Assembly: GCA_029207755.1 (NCBI GenBank)
Contig: JARCOQ010000003.1
Coordinates: 91,404,646-91,468,645 of the forward strand
DNA: 64,000 bases
Source of the DNA: Chamaea fasciata
Lineage: Eukaryota; Chordata; Aves; Passeriformes; Sylviidae
Direction: 5' to 3'
A program made the translations under genes and the position numbers. Position 1 is the stretch's first letter. Every line of letters starts with the position of its first letter. The notes below the pieces were generated by a model. The model was not told the origin of the DNA. It searched no databases and was given only the letters and a program-made list of their open reading frames with translations. This document shows positions 12,443 through 23,571 of the stretch, in pieces.

Positions 12443-15400
12443 ATGTTTTGCTTTACCTGGCTTCCTAAAACAAGGCAAAAATTTTCAAGGTCCTGATGTA
12501 GAAAATTATTTCATTATACACTTAGCTGCTAAACTTCAGAAATGTCAACAGACATGGACAAATCAGTCTTTTGTTGAACTGTGTCATAGATACATAGAAC
12601 TTATAACTATCAACTTTATATCTTTTCAGGATTTCAACTATTGATAAAATGTTGATGTAATAGTCACAGTTAGATATTAATTTTTTCTCTAGATAATGCA
12701 CATGGTACCTACAGGGACACATCTTGTATAGTTTGCGTTGTCCACTGACACAGATTTTTTCCTCTTCCTTAACAGAAAGAATCCATCTGCTTATCTCAGA
12801 TCAAAACCGTAAGAGTTAGCTGGGAAAAGTTATATGAATACATCTCTGAACAGCAAGCACACATTTTATAGACTTACAGGAGTATTATTTGCAAAGTCTG
12901 ATAGCTAGAAACGTGTTGTAATACTGATGTCTCAGTTATTCTGTTTCTCTCAGCAGCAGAGGTTCCTTATCCTGAATATTTCCTGTTTCATTGTAAGTAT
13001 TTTACTATCGAAAGTTGTATGAGTATCACGCAAGTTGCACAGAAGAACAGAACTGCAAAGAAGTGTTGCAGTGGTGATCGCTTCTCACTTGGGCAGTTCT
13101 CTCCTATTTTGCTTTTCCTTTGTTCTTCATTTCTCTGAATTTTAAGGTAGCTGGAGGGTGCACTTGGTGCATTTGCCTGTAACTGCGGCCAATTTGAGTT
13201 CATCATGATAGAACTAGAATTACTGATGATAATAAAGGTTTAATTCAATTCATACCCCAGTCTGATGTAAGTTTTTATTGGTGCAATAAGAGAGGAATAG
13301 TCACTACACATGCGTGCTTGTAAAATGCACTGTATCACTGTTCTAGAGGGACACTTTTATTTCATGAATGTTTTTAATGTTATTCTTCTCCAGATTACTT
13401 GATATAATTTCCTTTACGTAACTTCCAGAGAGAAAATTGTTTTTTGAAAATAAAAACAAACAAAAAAATACCCTTTAAATTTCAAATGTCAACTTTATTT
13501 AACCTTATTTTAACCTGGCTTGTAAGCCTAAAAATTTTAATATAAAGGTTAAAGTTTCTCCCCTTTTTATTTTCCCCCTTTACCAATGAACAAGAAAGGT
13601 TAAAAAAAGAAGAAAGAGGAGGAATTATCCTTAAACTTCTAATTAAAAGTAAAGCATTGAAAAATGATTTTTCCCTTTTTCCAATATTATGCTACTATAA
13701 TCTGAATGAGAAATATTAGGAGACGGTTGCAAAGCATGGAAAAGCAAAAGAGAATATCAAATTGATTTTTCATGCTGAAGGCAGAACAAGGGCACAAATC
13801 AAAATGATGTAAACTAGAAATTTTCAATTGAATATGTGCCCATTAGCAAAGAATGTTTTCAAAGGAATTTGGACAAATTGCAATTTAATATTAATCCGTG
13901 TAACATAACTGCAATTAGTAAAGGCAAAACATTCATGAGTAATTTAGAGACCAACATAAGGTTTGAAATTCAGGCCTAAATTTGGAAGAATCCAACAATT
14001 ATTTCAATTAGTATTTTATTTTTCTGGAAGTTCTGGAAATTCTATTACGTAAAGCTCTGACAGAACTTTTGGGGTCTTTTAAAATCATATTCAGGGACAG
14101 AAATGGAGAATACTTTTTGTGAAAGTAACTTTAAAGCTAAACTATTAGAAATAGATATCTTACGTCTGATAAAACAGATGTACTTGGTTGTTTGGGGCTT
14201 TTTGTCCTTTTCAAGAGATTAAATATTTTATCATCAATATGGAAACTTACAGGACTATTTTTTCCTTAGAAACTGTAACAAAGGTTATACATGATAATGA
14301 TTCTTTTTGTGCTGTTGGGTTCTTTGAAGTCACTGAAATTTAATCATATGCTTCAAGTTAAGCTCATGATAACCTGCAGCTATGTGATAATGGCCTTTTT
14401 AACTTAATAATCTTATTAATGACAATATAGACAAGCCACATATGCAGAATGTTCAGCTTTTCTCAGCTTAAATTGAACAGAAATCTGAATGGAGTTCAAT
14501 TTTTGTTTTCTAGAATAGTCCCTCACCTTGCATATTTTGTATAGCAATCTGCACCAGAGTGATAACAGACTTATGGTTCTAGACAAAAGACCTTACTTTT
14601 CATGTAGAAGGAATGAAAACCAATCAAATGCTTTAAAATATGACTCTACTACTTTTTAGGATGGACCTTTTGGTAAGAAAGACTAACCTATCACTTGTGG
14701 TAGCTTATTGAAGCATAGTAGGTGTCATGAAGAATATGCAGTACAGATCCCAGCTTTGTGTAAAAAGTAGGAGCAAGTCATGCTTTGCTGCTGACTTTAA
14801 AACATAAAACTGGCAGGGTTGCTGTAATTAAATGATAGTTAATTTTTTAAAATACTTCACTAGAAGTGCTATGAAAACTTTATATAATTCATTACACATT
14901 ATGCAAATAACTGTTAAATTTCTTATCTTAAAACTACATAGTTCAACACATTATTTTATGTAAGAAATGTGATTGGCTGCTTCTGGCAATGGTAAAGTAA
15001 TTACTGCTGGCTTAATTTGTACCATGAAGATCTGCAAGGCTCTGTCCTGTGATATTTGCCATATTGTTTTACCACTGTTAAATTGCAATTATTGCTTTGG
15101 AAAACCATATATTTGAGGACATTAACAGTGACAGTAGAATTTTGTCAAAATCCCAGTTGCCTAGCTACAACTTGATGGAACAAACTACCAGTAGAACTAT
15201 AAAAAACATTTGTTTTTCATAGCATATTTAAATGACATAACAACTGTGTTGTGACTGTTACTGCTGGTTTTTCTGTAGTTACAACAGTCTGTCAAGAGAA
15301 ATGTTACAAAACTCAATTGGAGTTGTAAGAAGCCACTGTCAAGAAACAGACTTCCAGGAAGTCTTTGATCTTAATCCGACTTTGTGGTAGTAGTTACTCA

Positions 15401-17884
15401 AATTTCTCCTTTTCCAGAGAATAAAAATCTGCAGATAATACAAGCTTGTCTTCAGGTTAGAAAATGTGGAAGATGTTATCAATTTACAGCAAGAGATTTT
15501 TCTTTATATTTTATTTGAAATTGAAATACTGAAATGTGATGTTATAATCCCTTTCAAAATTAGGTCATCTCTTATTTGAAAACTTCCTTTGGTTTGTTCT
15601 TTTAATATTAAAAAACCAAACAAATCTTACCTAATATTTTTAAATTAACTTAATCTTACCAGTAAATTGAAAGATATTTTGCCCTCTTATAAGGCTCACC
15701 TAACATTCAAGAAGTTTGCATGGCAAACTGAACTTTAATCTTTAGATTTCAATTGCCTACAAATAACTTTTTTCATTACAGGTCAATACAGAAATATGAA
15801 AGAAGTGGCACAGTCTGTAAGTTATGATCGACAGCATTCTTGCTGGGAGTGACTTTGTATCTCACACTGGATTTTAGAGAAACACCAATAAATATTGAAT
15901 TCATGCAAGAAGATTAAATTGATGCTTACAGACTCAATTTGTTTAGCATAAATAACATGCAAATATTTGATTTATCAGGCTTTGCTGTTTCTGCTGTCAA
16001 TGAATTGTTCAAGCCCAACATCCAGTTTCAAAATTTAGTTTTAATGTTTTCCTCTTTGTAATATTATTGTTAAACTGTAATGAAAATTAAACTGAGACAA
16101 GACAGTATTTTAAATGAGGACAATTAATAAAACCTGCACTCTGCCATTATAAAGGCTTATGGAGCTTGCTTATAACTTGAACACTAGCAGTTCATTCCTT
16201 CTTTTTGTATACCTGAGTGCTAATTTCTTTCATCAGACCGATTTCAAGATATGAAAACAATTTAATATTGTCTTATTATACTGTTAGTCTCAAATTCTAC
16301 AGCTGTACATCAGTGAAATTCTAGGAAGTTAATATACAGGAATATTCAAATATTTATCAGTGTAATAACATTTTCATGATCATGTACCATTTTTCTTTAG
16401 CCGTTTAATTTTAAACATGATTTGTGGACAATTTCTCAGAAATGCTTCTTCACCTGTCTTCTGAAAAGCTCCAAATATGATTTGCCTCATGTCTTATACT
16501 ATGTTAGGAGTACAACATAGCCTAATATTAGGAATAGTATTTCCAGTATGCTGATGCTTCCCTTTTGGTAATGATTATAGCACTTAGGTTTTGGAGTGGA
16601 GAATGACACCATGTTCGTTAGGAAGACCATGCAAATATTTCTGCTTTAATTCAGCAGATTGAGTTTTCAAGTTCAAAATGTCAGAAACTTGTCTCAGGGT
16701 CTAATAGCTCCTATATAAATAATCTTTGCTTATATGATATATTATCAGATTTTAATAGTTAAGGATGGTTTATATGAGCAAACATTTCTGTATTAAGCAG
16801 CAGGCTTGAATCTTTTCCATAGTTTGAATAGCATAGTCCCTATAAAAGAAATAAAAACCGTACACATAAACAAAAGAGGAAGCAGTGGTAAATTTTTCTC
16901 CCTTTTCACATGAATGTCCTAATCAAAGCTTCATCCTCTTAAATGTACCTTCTAGGAATACTTTTCATAACCTTTATATAATGAAAATTTACATGCCTGT
17001 GAAAACAGAAATATTACAAAACACAGTTGATGTACAGACCTCCGTGGAAGAAAGAGTAGCTGAGCAAAGCTGATAACAGAAGTACTGTCATTTCCATTTA
17101 TGGTTTGACAGTTGTCTATCAGACCATTGACTGGTAAAGAGCCTGGGTTGTCAAAGAGCCTATTTAACTACTTCTGTGCTGCCAAGTGATAGAATCTCCT
17201 TGTTAGTCTGAGCTTAATGATGACCTTGATCAAAATGTAAATATATATAGGTTTATCAGGACATGATGATTATGCTGATAAAGACCTGACAATTGGAACT
17301 TCCAGAGTAAATGTTCTGAAATGATAAACGTTTATTTCCCAGCCTAAGGAAGTGGATTCAATATTGTAGTTAATGTTTCATACAGCCCAACTTCATTAAG
17401 CACAACTCAGCTAATGACATCATGAATTGGTTCATTTTATCAAATTGCATTAATTAGGGAAATATATCAAAATCTGTGTATAAATTTGCTTTTCCTTAGA
17501 ATAACAAAAAAGGAGGTAATTGAATTAATTTGTCCCTTTAACCCCCTATTAAGCTGGAGCATGATGATGTTTTCTCAACTTCATAGCATTTGTGTTTAAC
17601 ATGATTCTCACTAACCCCTTTAACTGTAGGGGTTTAAAGCAGGAACACTTACAGGGTGTACCAATGCCAGCTCATTCCTTTTCAATCATACAAAATGCCA
17701 TCTCCCTAGGGATACAGGCTTTTAACAAAGGCCTGTGTAACCATTGTTCTTGAAATTTTATGATCAACAAGGTCTTGCTGTGGTTCCTTAAATTAATCAC
17801 TCCTGAGCCTTTGAATCAAATTACAATGTTTACTGCAAAACTGTTGTCCTCTGAGTTCTGATTATGATGATGTGCCCCTGCAGG
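12443..17884. other. No gene recognised; long repeat-free stretch
   Basis: About 5.4 kb of AT-rich sequence with no recognisable transposon, RNA or gene. The six reading frames contain only short chance frames. It is the longest interval in the first third without a visible repeat, so conserved non-coding elements, if present, would be worth seeking here by alignment. Confidence 0.55.
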
Positions 17885-18832
17885 TGTATTGGGTTTGCAT
17901 GGCCAAGTTTCGGTAGCAGGGATTCTACAAGGGTGGCCTCTGTGAGATGTTGCTGGAAGCTGCCCCCATGTCCAAGGGAGCCTATGCCAGGCAGCTCCAA
18001 GATGGACCTGCCACTGGCCAAAGCTGGGAGAACACCTGGGAGAACATAGTTAAGAAGGGGGGAAAGCCCTGTGCAAATGCAGCCAGAGAAAGGAGTGAGA
18101 CTATGTGAGAGGAATAATCCTGCAAGCACCAAATGAAGAAGGAAGGGAAGGATGTCCTCCAGGCATCAGAGCAGGGATTACCCTGCAGCTCATGGTGAAG
18201 ACCATGGTGAGGGCATGCTGTCCCTCTGCAGCCCATGGAGGTCCATGGGGGAGCAAAGATCCACCTGCAGCCAGTGAAGGTTGCCTGCAGCTGGAGCAGG
18301 CTGCTGGCAGGACCTGTGGCCCCATGGAGAGAGGAGTCCATGTGGGATCAGATTTGCCAGCAGGACTTATGACCCTGTAGGGAACCCACAATGGAGCATG
18401 TTGCTCCTGAAGGAGTACCTTGTGGAAGTAACCTGCATGGGAGAAGTTTATGAGAACTGTAGCCAATGGGAAGGGTGCATGTTGGAGAACTTAATGCAAG
18501 ACTATCTCCCATGGGAAGGATTCCACAATGGAACAGGAAAAGATTCCTTCACCTGAAGAGGAAGAAGAAGTTGAAACAAAATGTGATGAACTGACCACAG
18601 CTCCCATTCCCTATTCCTCTGTGTTGCTGGGGGAAAAAGCTAAAAAATTCCGGAGTAACTTAAAGCATGAGAAGAAGAGAGGGATGGGGTGAAGGTGTTT
18701 GAATATTTGGGTTTACTTCTCATTATCCTATTATGCTAAGAATTGGTAATACATTAATTTTTCTCTTTCTTCTGTCCAGTTGAGGAGGGGGAGGGATAAA
18801 CCAGCTTTGGTAGGTGCCTGGCATGATATGTG
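17885..18832 (+). mobile_element. Solo LTR, passerine ERV family A (plus copy)
   Basis: The LTR begins TGTATTGGGTTTGCATGG and continues through signature blocks of a common songbird endogenous-retrovirus LTR: 'TGCTGGAAGCTGCCCCCATG', 'GTGGCCCCATGGAGAGAGGA', 'GATGAACTGACCACAGCTCC' and 'TTGAGGAGGGGGAGGGATAA'. It is GC-richer than its surroundings and full of CTGCAG-type motifs. The final 25-30 bases expected up to the terminal CA are diverged or missing after 'GGTGCCTGGCATGATATG'. No internal gag-pol sequence adjoins it. Several overlapping frames of 90-120 codons in both strands are by-products of its composition. I believe the family is ERVL-like but cannot confirm the class. Confidence 0.87.
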
Positions 18833-20846
18833 TGATTCATGGTGATGTCTTTGAGCTCTTAAAAACATTAGGTTGATGTTTTTAATTATAGTAACAGATT
18901 CTACAAACAGCTGAAAGTCACATAATTTGAATGTAGTTATGGATATTAGGTAGACTGGAAGGGGACAGGTGGTTTTAATTATGCAGAATGACTAGGTCTT
19001 TCTAGTTTTAACCTTACGTTGTCCAGGATTCCTAGACATTTTAAGTATAAATTCACATCAAAAATCAGCTTTAAAGTCTGTTAAGAAACAATGACTATTT
19101 TAATTTTCTGTGTTCTGTGTCGAAGAATTTCTCTCTTTTGGGGGAATGGGTTCCAGTGGGGGAATGGTAAAGACATTGCACTGAAGATACCAAAAAATTA
19201 ATACTACGTAATAATCCTGCCATTGAATGATCATTTTTATTTAATTAAAAACAAAATAGTGGTACCTTCTTCAAATATCAGCATTTTCAAGAAATATTAA
19301 TCTTCACATAACTGAAATATTGGTCCATATCTGAATTAGAAAATATAGTTTTCAATGGTGTGTTCTCCAAGTGAGCTTCCAAATACTCATATAAGTCTGT
19401 GTACAGCACAGACACAGAGGCATCTGACCCAGGGCTGGTAATGATAACCAGCACCAGAAGCAGCAGCTGCATGGTGCCAAGCTCCATGAGCTGTCTGGAC
19501 TTGAGTCAGTTTGGGTCTGACTGCAGGCTAAGCCACATTTGCGCAGCAGTGCATTCAAGCTAATAAAGATAGCTGCAAACCAGGGCTTTTTAGGTCACCC
19601 ATAGAGCTGATCTGCACCATGTGGATTTACTGAGTTGCATCTCTGCTAGCTCACTGTACTCTATGCGAGACAGACACAGGCTGATAAATAGGCTATTCTA
19701 TCTGGAGACACTGGGTGAACATGTAGAATTAACTCAGTTTTGTAAATTCTTCAGCTGATGAGAGCAAACACACACCCCAGCGGTCTGGGAAAAAGCCTGT
19801 GCCATGGTAAATGTGAAAGGACTGCTGACAGCCAAAAGGAATCCACAGTGACAGCCTATTCTGGAAATTTCTGTTGTTTCTGGAGCATTACATAGGTCAG
19901 AGATTAGGTACTTGCTGCCAGGAAAATTATATAGCTCCAGGACACTTCTTGTATGCCCAGGAAACTTTTCCACCAACATGGAGGTAACTACAGTTAAACC
20001 AGCTGTGCTGGTGCAGATTAGTGGAGGCTCCTATTCTGAAAAAAGTGAGTTTTAATTCTAGAGTAGGAATTTTTAAAAGTACAGACAGAAGAAGAAGGCT
20101 TAGTTTCATGTGTTTCTGAATAATGCGCACAAGACATAAAAATCAGATCTTTCCTTTTGTTATAGTGGTGATCACAGGAACATCATAATTCCTAGGAAAA
20201 ATTGTCATGAATGAAAAGATTGCTTCAGGATTTAAAAAACTCTTTTAGGGAAAAGAAGCAAACAACTCCCCCCCAATCCCCCTGCTCTTTGTAAGCTTTT
20301 TTCTTTAGCCAGAATCAGTGCAGTTAGTTACTAACAGCTTTAGAAGTTACTGACTTGTAGCTAGCCATTATCAGTATGAAAACTTACTGAGTTCTGACAC
20401 TTCTTAAAGTACAGATAGCACTTATGACTTCTGATATACTGTAATGTCAGCCTATTTCTCCAAGCTTCCTAAAAGCAGAAAGAGAACTAAATTTTTAGAA
20501 CATGCATATGGGTGCATGTACTGCTAGGGATTTTTCTTTAATGCTGTTTGCATTTTAAGGTTTTAATAGAAAGTATTCAAATTCCCACAACCACTGTAAT
20601 GTTTGTAAAAGCTGTATTTTCTGGGAGCTTCTGATTATTTTTCCAAAATAGACAATGTGTCATCCACCAACTTGTCTGCCAACCCAAGATTAGCCATAAG
20701 CTAGTGCTTACTATCTTTTTTAGCAACTACACTAATTTGTGGCTAAAATAGAGCATATTTTCTACATAGTTATTCCACTTATATAATCTTCAGACAATTT
20801 TTTCTGTGTTAATTATCCTTAGCATAAAAATTTGCATTTTATTTCT
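18833..20846. other. Mostly unannotated; contains one signal-peptide-like frame
   Basis: No transposon was recognised. The minus-strand frame at 19287-19487 is described separately. The rest is AT-rich DNA with chance frames. Confidence 0.5.
19287..19487 (-). other. Unrecognised 66-codon frame with signal-peptide-like start
   Basis: The frame could encode a small secreted peptide, but no family is recognised. Residues 1-23 look like a signal peptide: Met, a hydrophobic core LLLLVLVII, then SPGSDA as a plausible cleavage region. A second Met at codon 6 sits in the better start context (GGCACCATGC). The remaining 43 residues are acidic to neutral and Tyr-rich (LYTDLYEYLEAHLENTPL) without cysteines. 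The frame ends at a normal stop after KINIS. About 100 bases upstream on the minus strand, CCTAAAAAG could serve as a TATA-like element. It could be a first exon, a decayed gene or chance. Short frames like this are common, so confidence is low. Confidence 0.15.
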
Positions 20847-20901
20847 ATTTTGACTTCATACGACTGTTATGACACACATAACAGTCGTATGAAGTCAAAA
20901 T
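20847..20901. repeat. Perfect 25-bp inverted repeat with 5-nt loop
   Basis: The left arm at 20847-20871 (ATTTTGACTTCAT...CTGTTATG) is exactly the reverse complement of the right arm at 20877-20901, with ACACA between. Beyond the perfect stem the right flank continues GCAA. Its partner TTGC with four extra T's occurs 11 bases farther out on the left (20832-20840), so the original arms may have been longer and the left one gained, or the right one lost, 11 bases (ATTTCTATTTT). Such a mismatch-free stem in neutral DNA suggests a recent origin by template switching. Transcribed, it would form a strong hairpin. Confidence 0.97.
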
Positions 20902-21084
20902 GCAAGGGTAACCCAGGTTCTTGTTTAATAGATCCCTTGGGACATTAAAGTGAAGCTACACTGAATGATCAGAGTTTTTAAATATACACATGTTGAGTTA
21001 ATTTTAAAATAAGTTGAGTACAAAGTAAACAGGTACTTCAGTAATAAGATAACATAAAAGCATGAAAATATCACTCAATAAAAT

Positions 21085-21530
21085 GTATAAGGGAAAAGAA
21101 AGGAAGAAAGAGAGAGGGTAAGAGTAGAAAAGATACATAATCACAACTCACAGGCCTACAATAAGTCTTGCTTGTTGTAGCTTAGATGTCTATTGGTGGA
21201 AAGCATATTCCTCTCTTGATCCATTGGAGTGGAGAAAAAAAACCCACCAAATGCAACGTTCAGTGGCTTAATATATGCTTAGGTTCAGGTGAGAATGCCC
21301 AGGTACCTCCCCTGGGGTCAGGGGGAGTTTTTACACTGTCTTTTGATCACATGCAGCTGGAAGGTCTTAGAAATAAGTCCAGGGGCATTGGGGGGGGCAT
21401 TGTTTATGACACCTTCAAAAACGTGATAGCTGCCTCTCACATCAGCACAGGTCAGCCAGTTATGCCCTGTGAAAAAGAATGAAACACTCTCAAGACCTTC
21501 CGTGGGGGAAGGGGAGTTTTCAGTTGAGGA
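21085..21530 (-). mobile_element. Degraded LTR of an endogenous retrovirus
   Basis: Blocks such as 'GGTTCAGGTGAGAATGCCC', 'GGTACCTCCCCTGGGG', 'TCTTTTGATCACATGCAGCT' and 'AAATAAGTCCAGGGGCATTG' resemble a known avian ERV LTR in minus orientation. The middle part also parallels the LTR at 10033 ('CCAGGTGAGAATGCTTGG' there, followed by 'CCTCCCTCTGG'), so the two may be related subfamilies. An 8-G run lies in it at about 21391-21399. Neither end is clear. The purine-rich sequence 21060-21130 may belong to it. It directly abuts the SINE at 21535. Confidence 0.65.
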
Positions 21531-21534
21531 AATT

Positions 21535-21669
21535 GACCCTGAGCATAGTTCAGTTGGTCAGAGCATGCTGCTGAAACCACCGAGGTTTCAATCCCTGTAT
21601 GAGGCCTTCACACAGAGTTGGACTTGCTGATGCCTGCGGATCCCCTCCAGAATATTCTGTGATTCTGAG
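21535..21669 (+). mobile_element. TguSINE1-like tRNA-derived SINE with CR1-like tail
   Basis: The 5' half is a tRNA relic (the known family derives from tRNA-Ile). An A box TAGTTCAGTTGG lies at 21546-21557 and a B box GGTTTCAATCC at 21584-21594, the latter shortened against a true tRNA. The 3' half, 'GAGTTGGACTTGCTGATG', then 'CAGAATATTCTGTGATTCTG', is the CR1-like tail that lets such SINEs borrow CR1 machinery. Its length of about 135 bp fits the family. It is decayed: the promoter boxes are imperfect and the anticodon arm is rearranged, so it should not be called a tRNA gene. TguSINE1 is known from songbirds, which is the best single hint to the host group. Confidence 0.9.
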
Positions 21670-23337
21670 TTATGTATCATGGCATGATATCGTATTAGCA
21701 TGATACAAAACACCATCCAATCTCCACAGTGTTTGTCTCTTATCAGCCTCAAAGCCTATCTTGTGTCCTCCCCCTCTTTTTTATGCAGACCAGAGCTTTG
21801 CAATTGCACACCCAAAAACTCACCTCCTCTCCTTGAGGGATGTTCGCATCAAATCACTAGGCTCATCAAATCACTGTGGTGCCTCCACAAATGGGTAAGT
21901 GTTTTGAGTCATTAATTGTTAATTGTCCAGTCCCTCACAATGACTTCTGTGAAATTTAATTAAACAAAGATGTAAAAAAAAGTAGCAGCAATAATTTCTA
22001 ACCCTAGAGAGAACTTTTGTAGAGAAAAACTTGTTATAGCTCTGTGGTTCAATTATCTCAATGTCTTCGAATGAAATTCAAACATGAATTTTCATGAGAG
22101 TGAAGACCACATGAATTCTCAGTTCTATACCATTTTTAGTAGAGAGAATTCTTCAGAAAGCATGCAAATTTTTGAAAAAAATTCTGGAAATACCAAGGAA
22201 GAGAACAAGCTGGATTACAGACTATTTAAAGTAGTCAGAAAAACTTGGCCAGAAAAAAAAAAAGACCTAACAACAAAACAGAAAACAAATGGAACAGAAA
22301 AAAATAAAATATCTGATGTCCTAAACATGCGTAAACCATGATATGCTGTTGTGCCAAGTACCTCAGAGATAATTTTGTTACCATGATGCAGACAGCTCTG
22401 TCAAATGCTTTTGTAAAATGTTATGAAATCTGCCAAGAAGATCCATTATCCCAGAAACCAGTTGATATCAGTTGTAATTGTCATACTTTTTCATGTTAGA
22501 AATATGTATGATTTTAATGAGAATTGTGTGGTACAGGATTGTGTGATATGGAGGTGTGTGTTAAGTTATGCAATTAATTATGTTCTTAACCCTGGGAAAT
22601 AGTACCATCAGTTCTCACTGATGTTGCTCATGCCTTGAATTCCTAGACAGTAAGGCACAAGAAAGAGTGAAAAACTTTAACATTGTGCTGAATTTTCTTT
22701 TTTTTTTCTTTTTTCTGGATGTAACCATATTTGAGCAAAAAGGTTTTCACCTTACACCTGACATTCAAAACCCCAAAGTGCTGATTCAAACTTTTCTAAA
22801 AGAGAATCTTCAAGTAGAGATACTTCCAGTTACATTTTATCCATCTGTCATGGGATAAACATAACATGACAAAAAGAAAAGGAAAATATATCCATTAAAT
22901 GTTCAGGCATTTATTATTCATAAGACTGAAAAGAACTAGGCTAATAAGGGAATAGTGAAGGGAAGGATAGGAAAAGGTCTTCCTAGTTATTTAGAATCAG
23001 AACTCTAAATCAAGTGCCACCCAGCTGAGCACTCAGTCTTTTTTCACCTAGATTTCTACTAGTAAAATTCCATTGCTGAGCAGTGCCACCAAATTCCAGG
23101 TAAGCCTTCAACCCTTATCTGTCTCATAAAACCTTTCACTCAATGGAGAATAGTTGTACCATTCTTTTGATAAAATTCTTGGCATTTTGTTTTTTGCCTC
23201 ATTTCCATCCAGAGTTGCTTGTGCACTGTAGACAAAAGTAAAGGGTAAGAGCTGGTATTAAACCCACCTTGCTCAGTTCTAGAACTTAGTTCTTTGTTTC
23301 TGTCAGACAGCCAGCAAAAGGAAAAGAGGAAATAGTG
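21670..23337. other. No gene recognised; holds one candidate exon
   Basis: Besides the splice-bordered segment at 21789-21894 nothing was classified. A 85-codon Lys/Asn-rich frame at 22084-22341 has no recognisable domain and contains an A-rich tract, so it is judged chance. A T-rich tract lies near 22695-22712. Confidence 0.5.
21789..21894 (+). other. Candidate exon of unknown transcript
   Basis: A long pyrimidine tract ending TTTTTTATGCAG precedes position 21789, and AATGG/GTAAGTG follows 21894, both close to ideal splice sites. The 106-base segment is open in one frame for 35 codons (starting PELCNCTPKNSPPLL), which is not recognised. A 12-base direct repeat CATCAAATCACT lies within it. 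It may be an exon of a non-coding RNA, or chance. Confidence 0.2.
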
Positions 23338-23571
23338 TTGAGTTGCACCAGGGGAGGTTCAGGCTGGATATTTGGAAAACTGCCTTCACTGAAGGGGAGG
23401 TTAAGCATTAGAACATACTAGCCAGGGAAGTGGTGAAGTCACCATCTCAAGAAATGTTCAAAAAATTAGTAGGAGTGGCATTTTGTGTTATGGTTTAGTG
23501 AGCATGGTGGTGTTCAGTCAATATTGGACTTGATGATCTGTAGGTATTTTCCAACCTTAATGATTCTATGG
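23338..23571 (+). mobile_element. CR1 LINE 3'-terminal fragment
   Basis: The copy opens with 'TTGCACCAGGGGAGGTTCAG' and 'GGCTGGATATTTGG', typical of the last ORF2 or 3' UTR segment. It runs through 'GGACTTGATGATCTGTAGG' and ends in 'TTCCAACCTTAATGATTCTATG', the CR1 3' end with a single tail repeat. It covers about 230 bp only. The subfamily differs from the copies at 3949 and 11757, judging by the 'TTAATGATTCTATG' end. Confidence 0.88.

Noticed and set aside
17830..18556. Cluster of overlapping frames of 90-121 codons on both strands
   Set aside because: All lie in the GC-rich LTR at 17885-18832; no retroviral protein motif is present.
21535..21610. tRNA gene
   Set aside because: The anticodon arm is rearranged, the boxes are imperfect and a CR1-like tail follows; it is a SINE.
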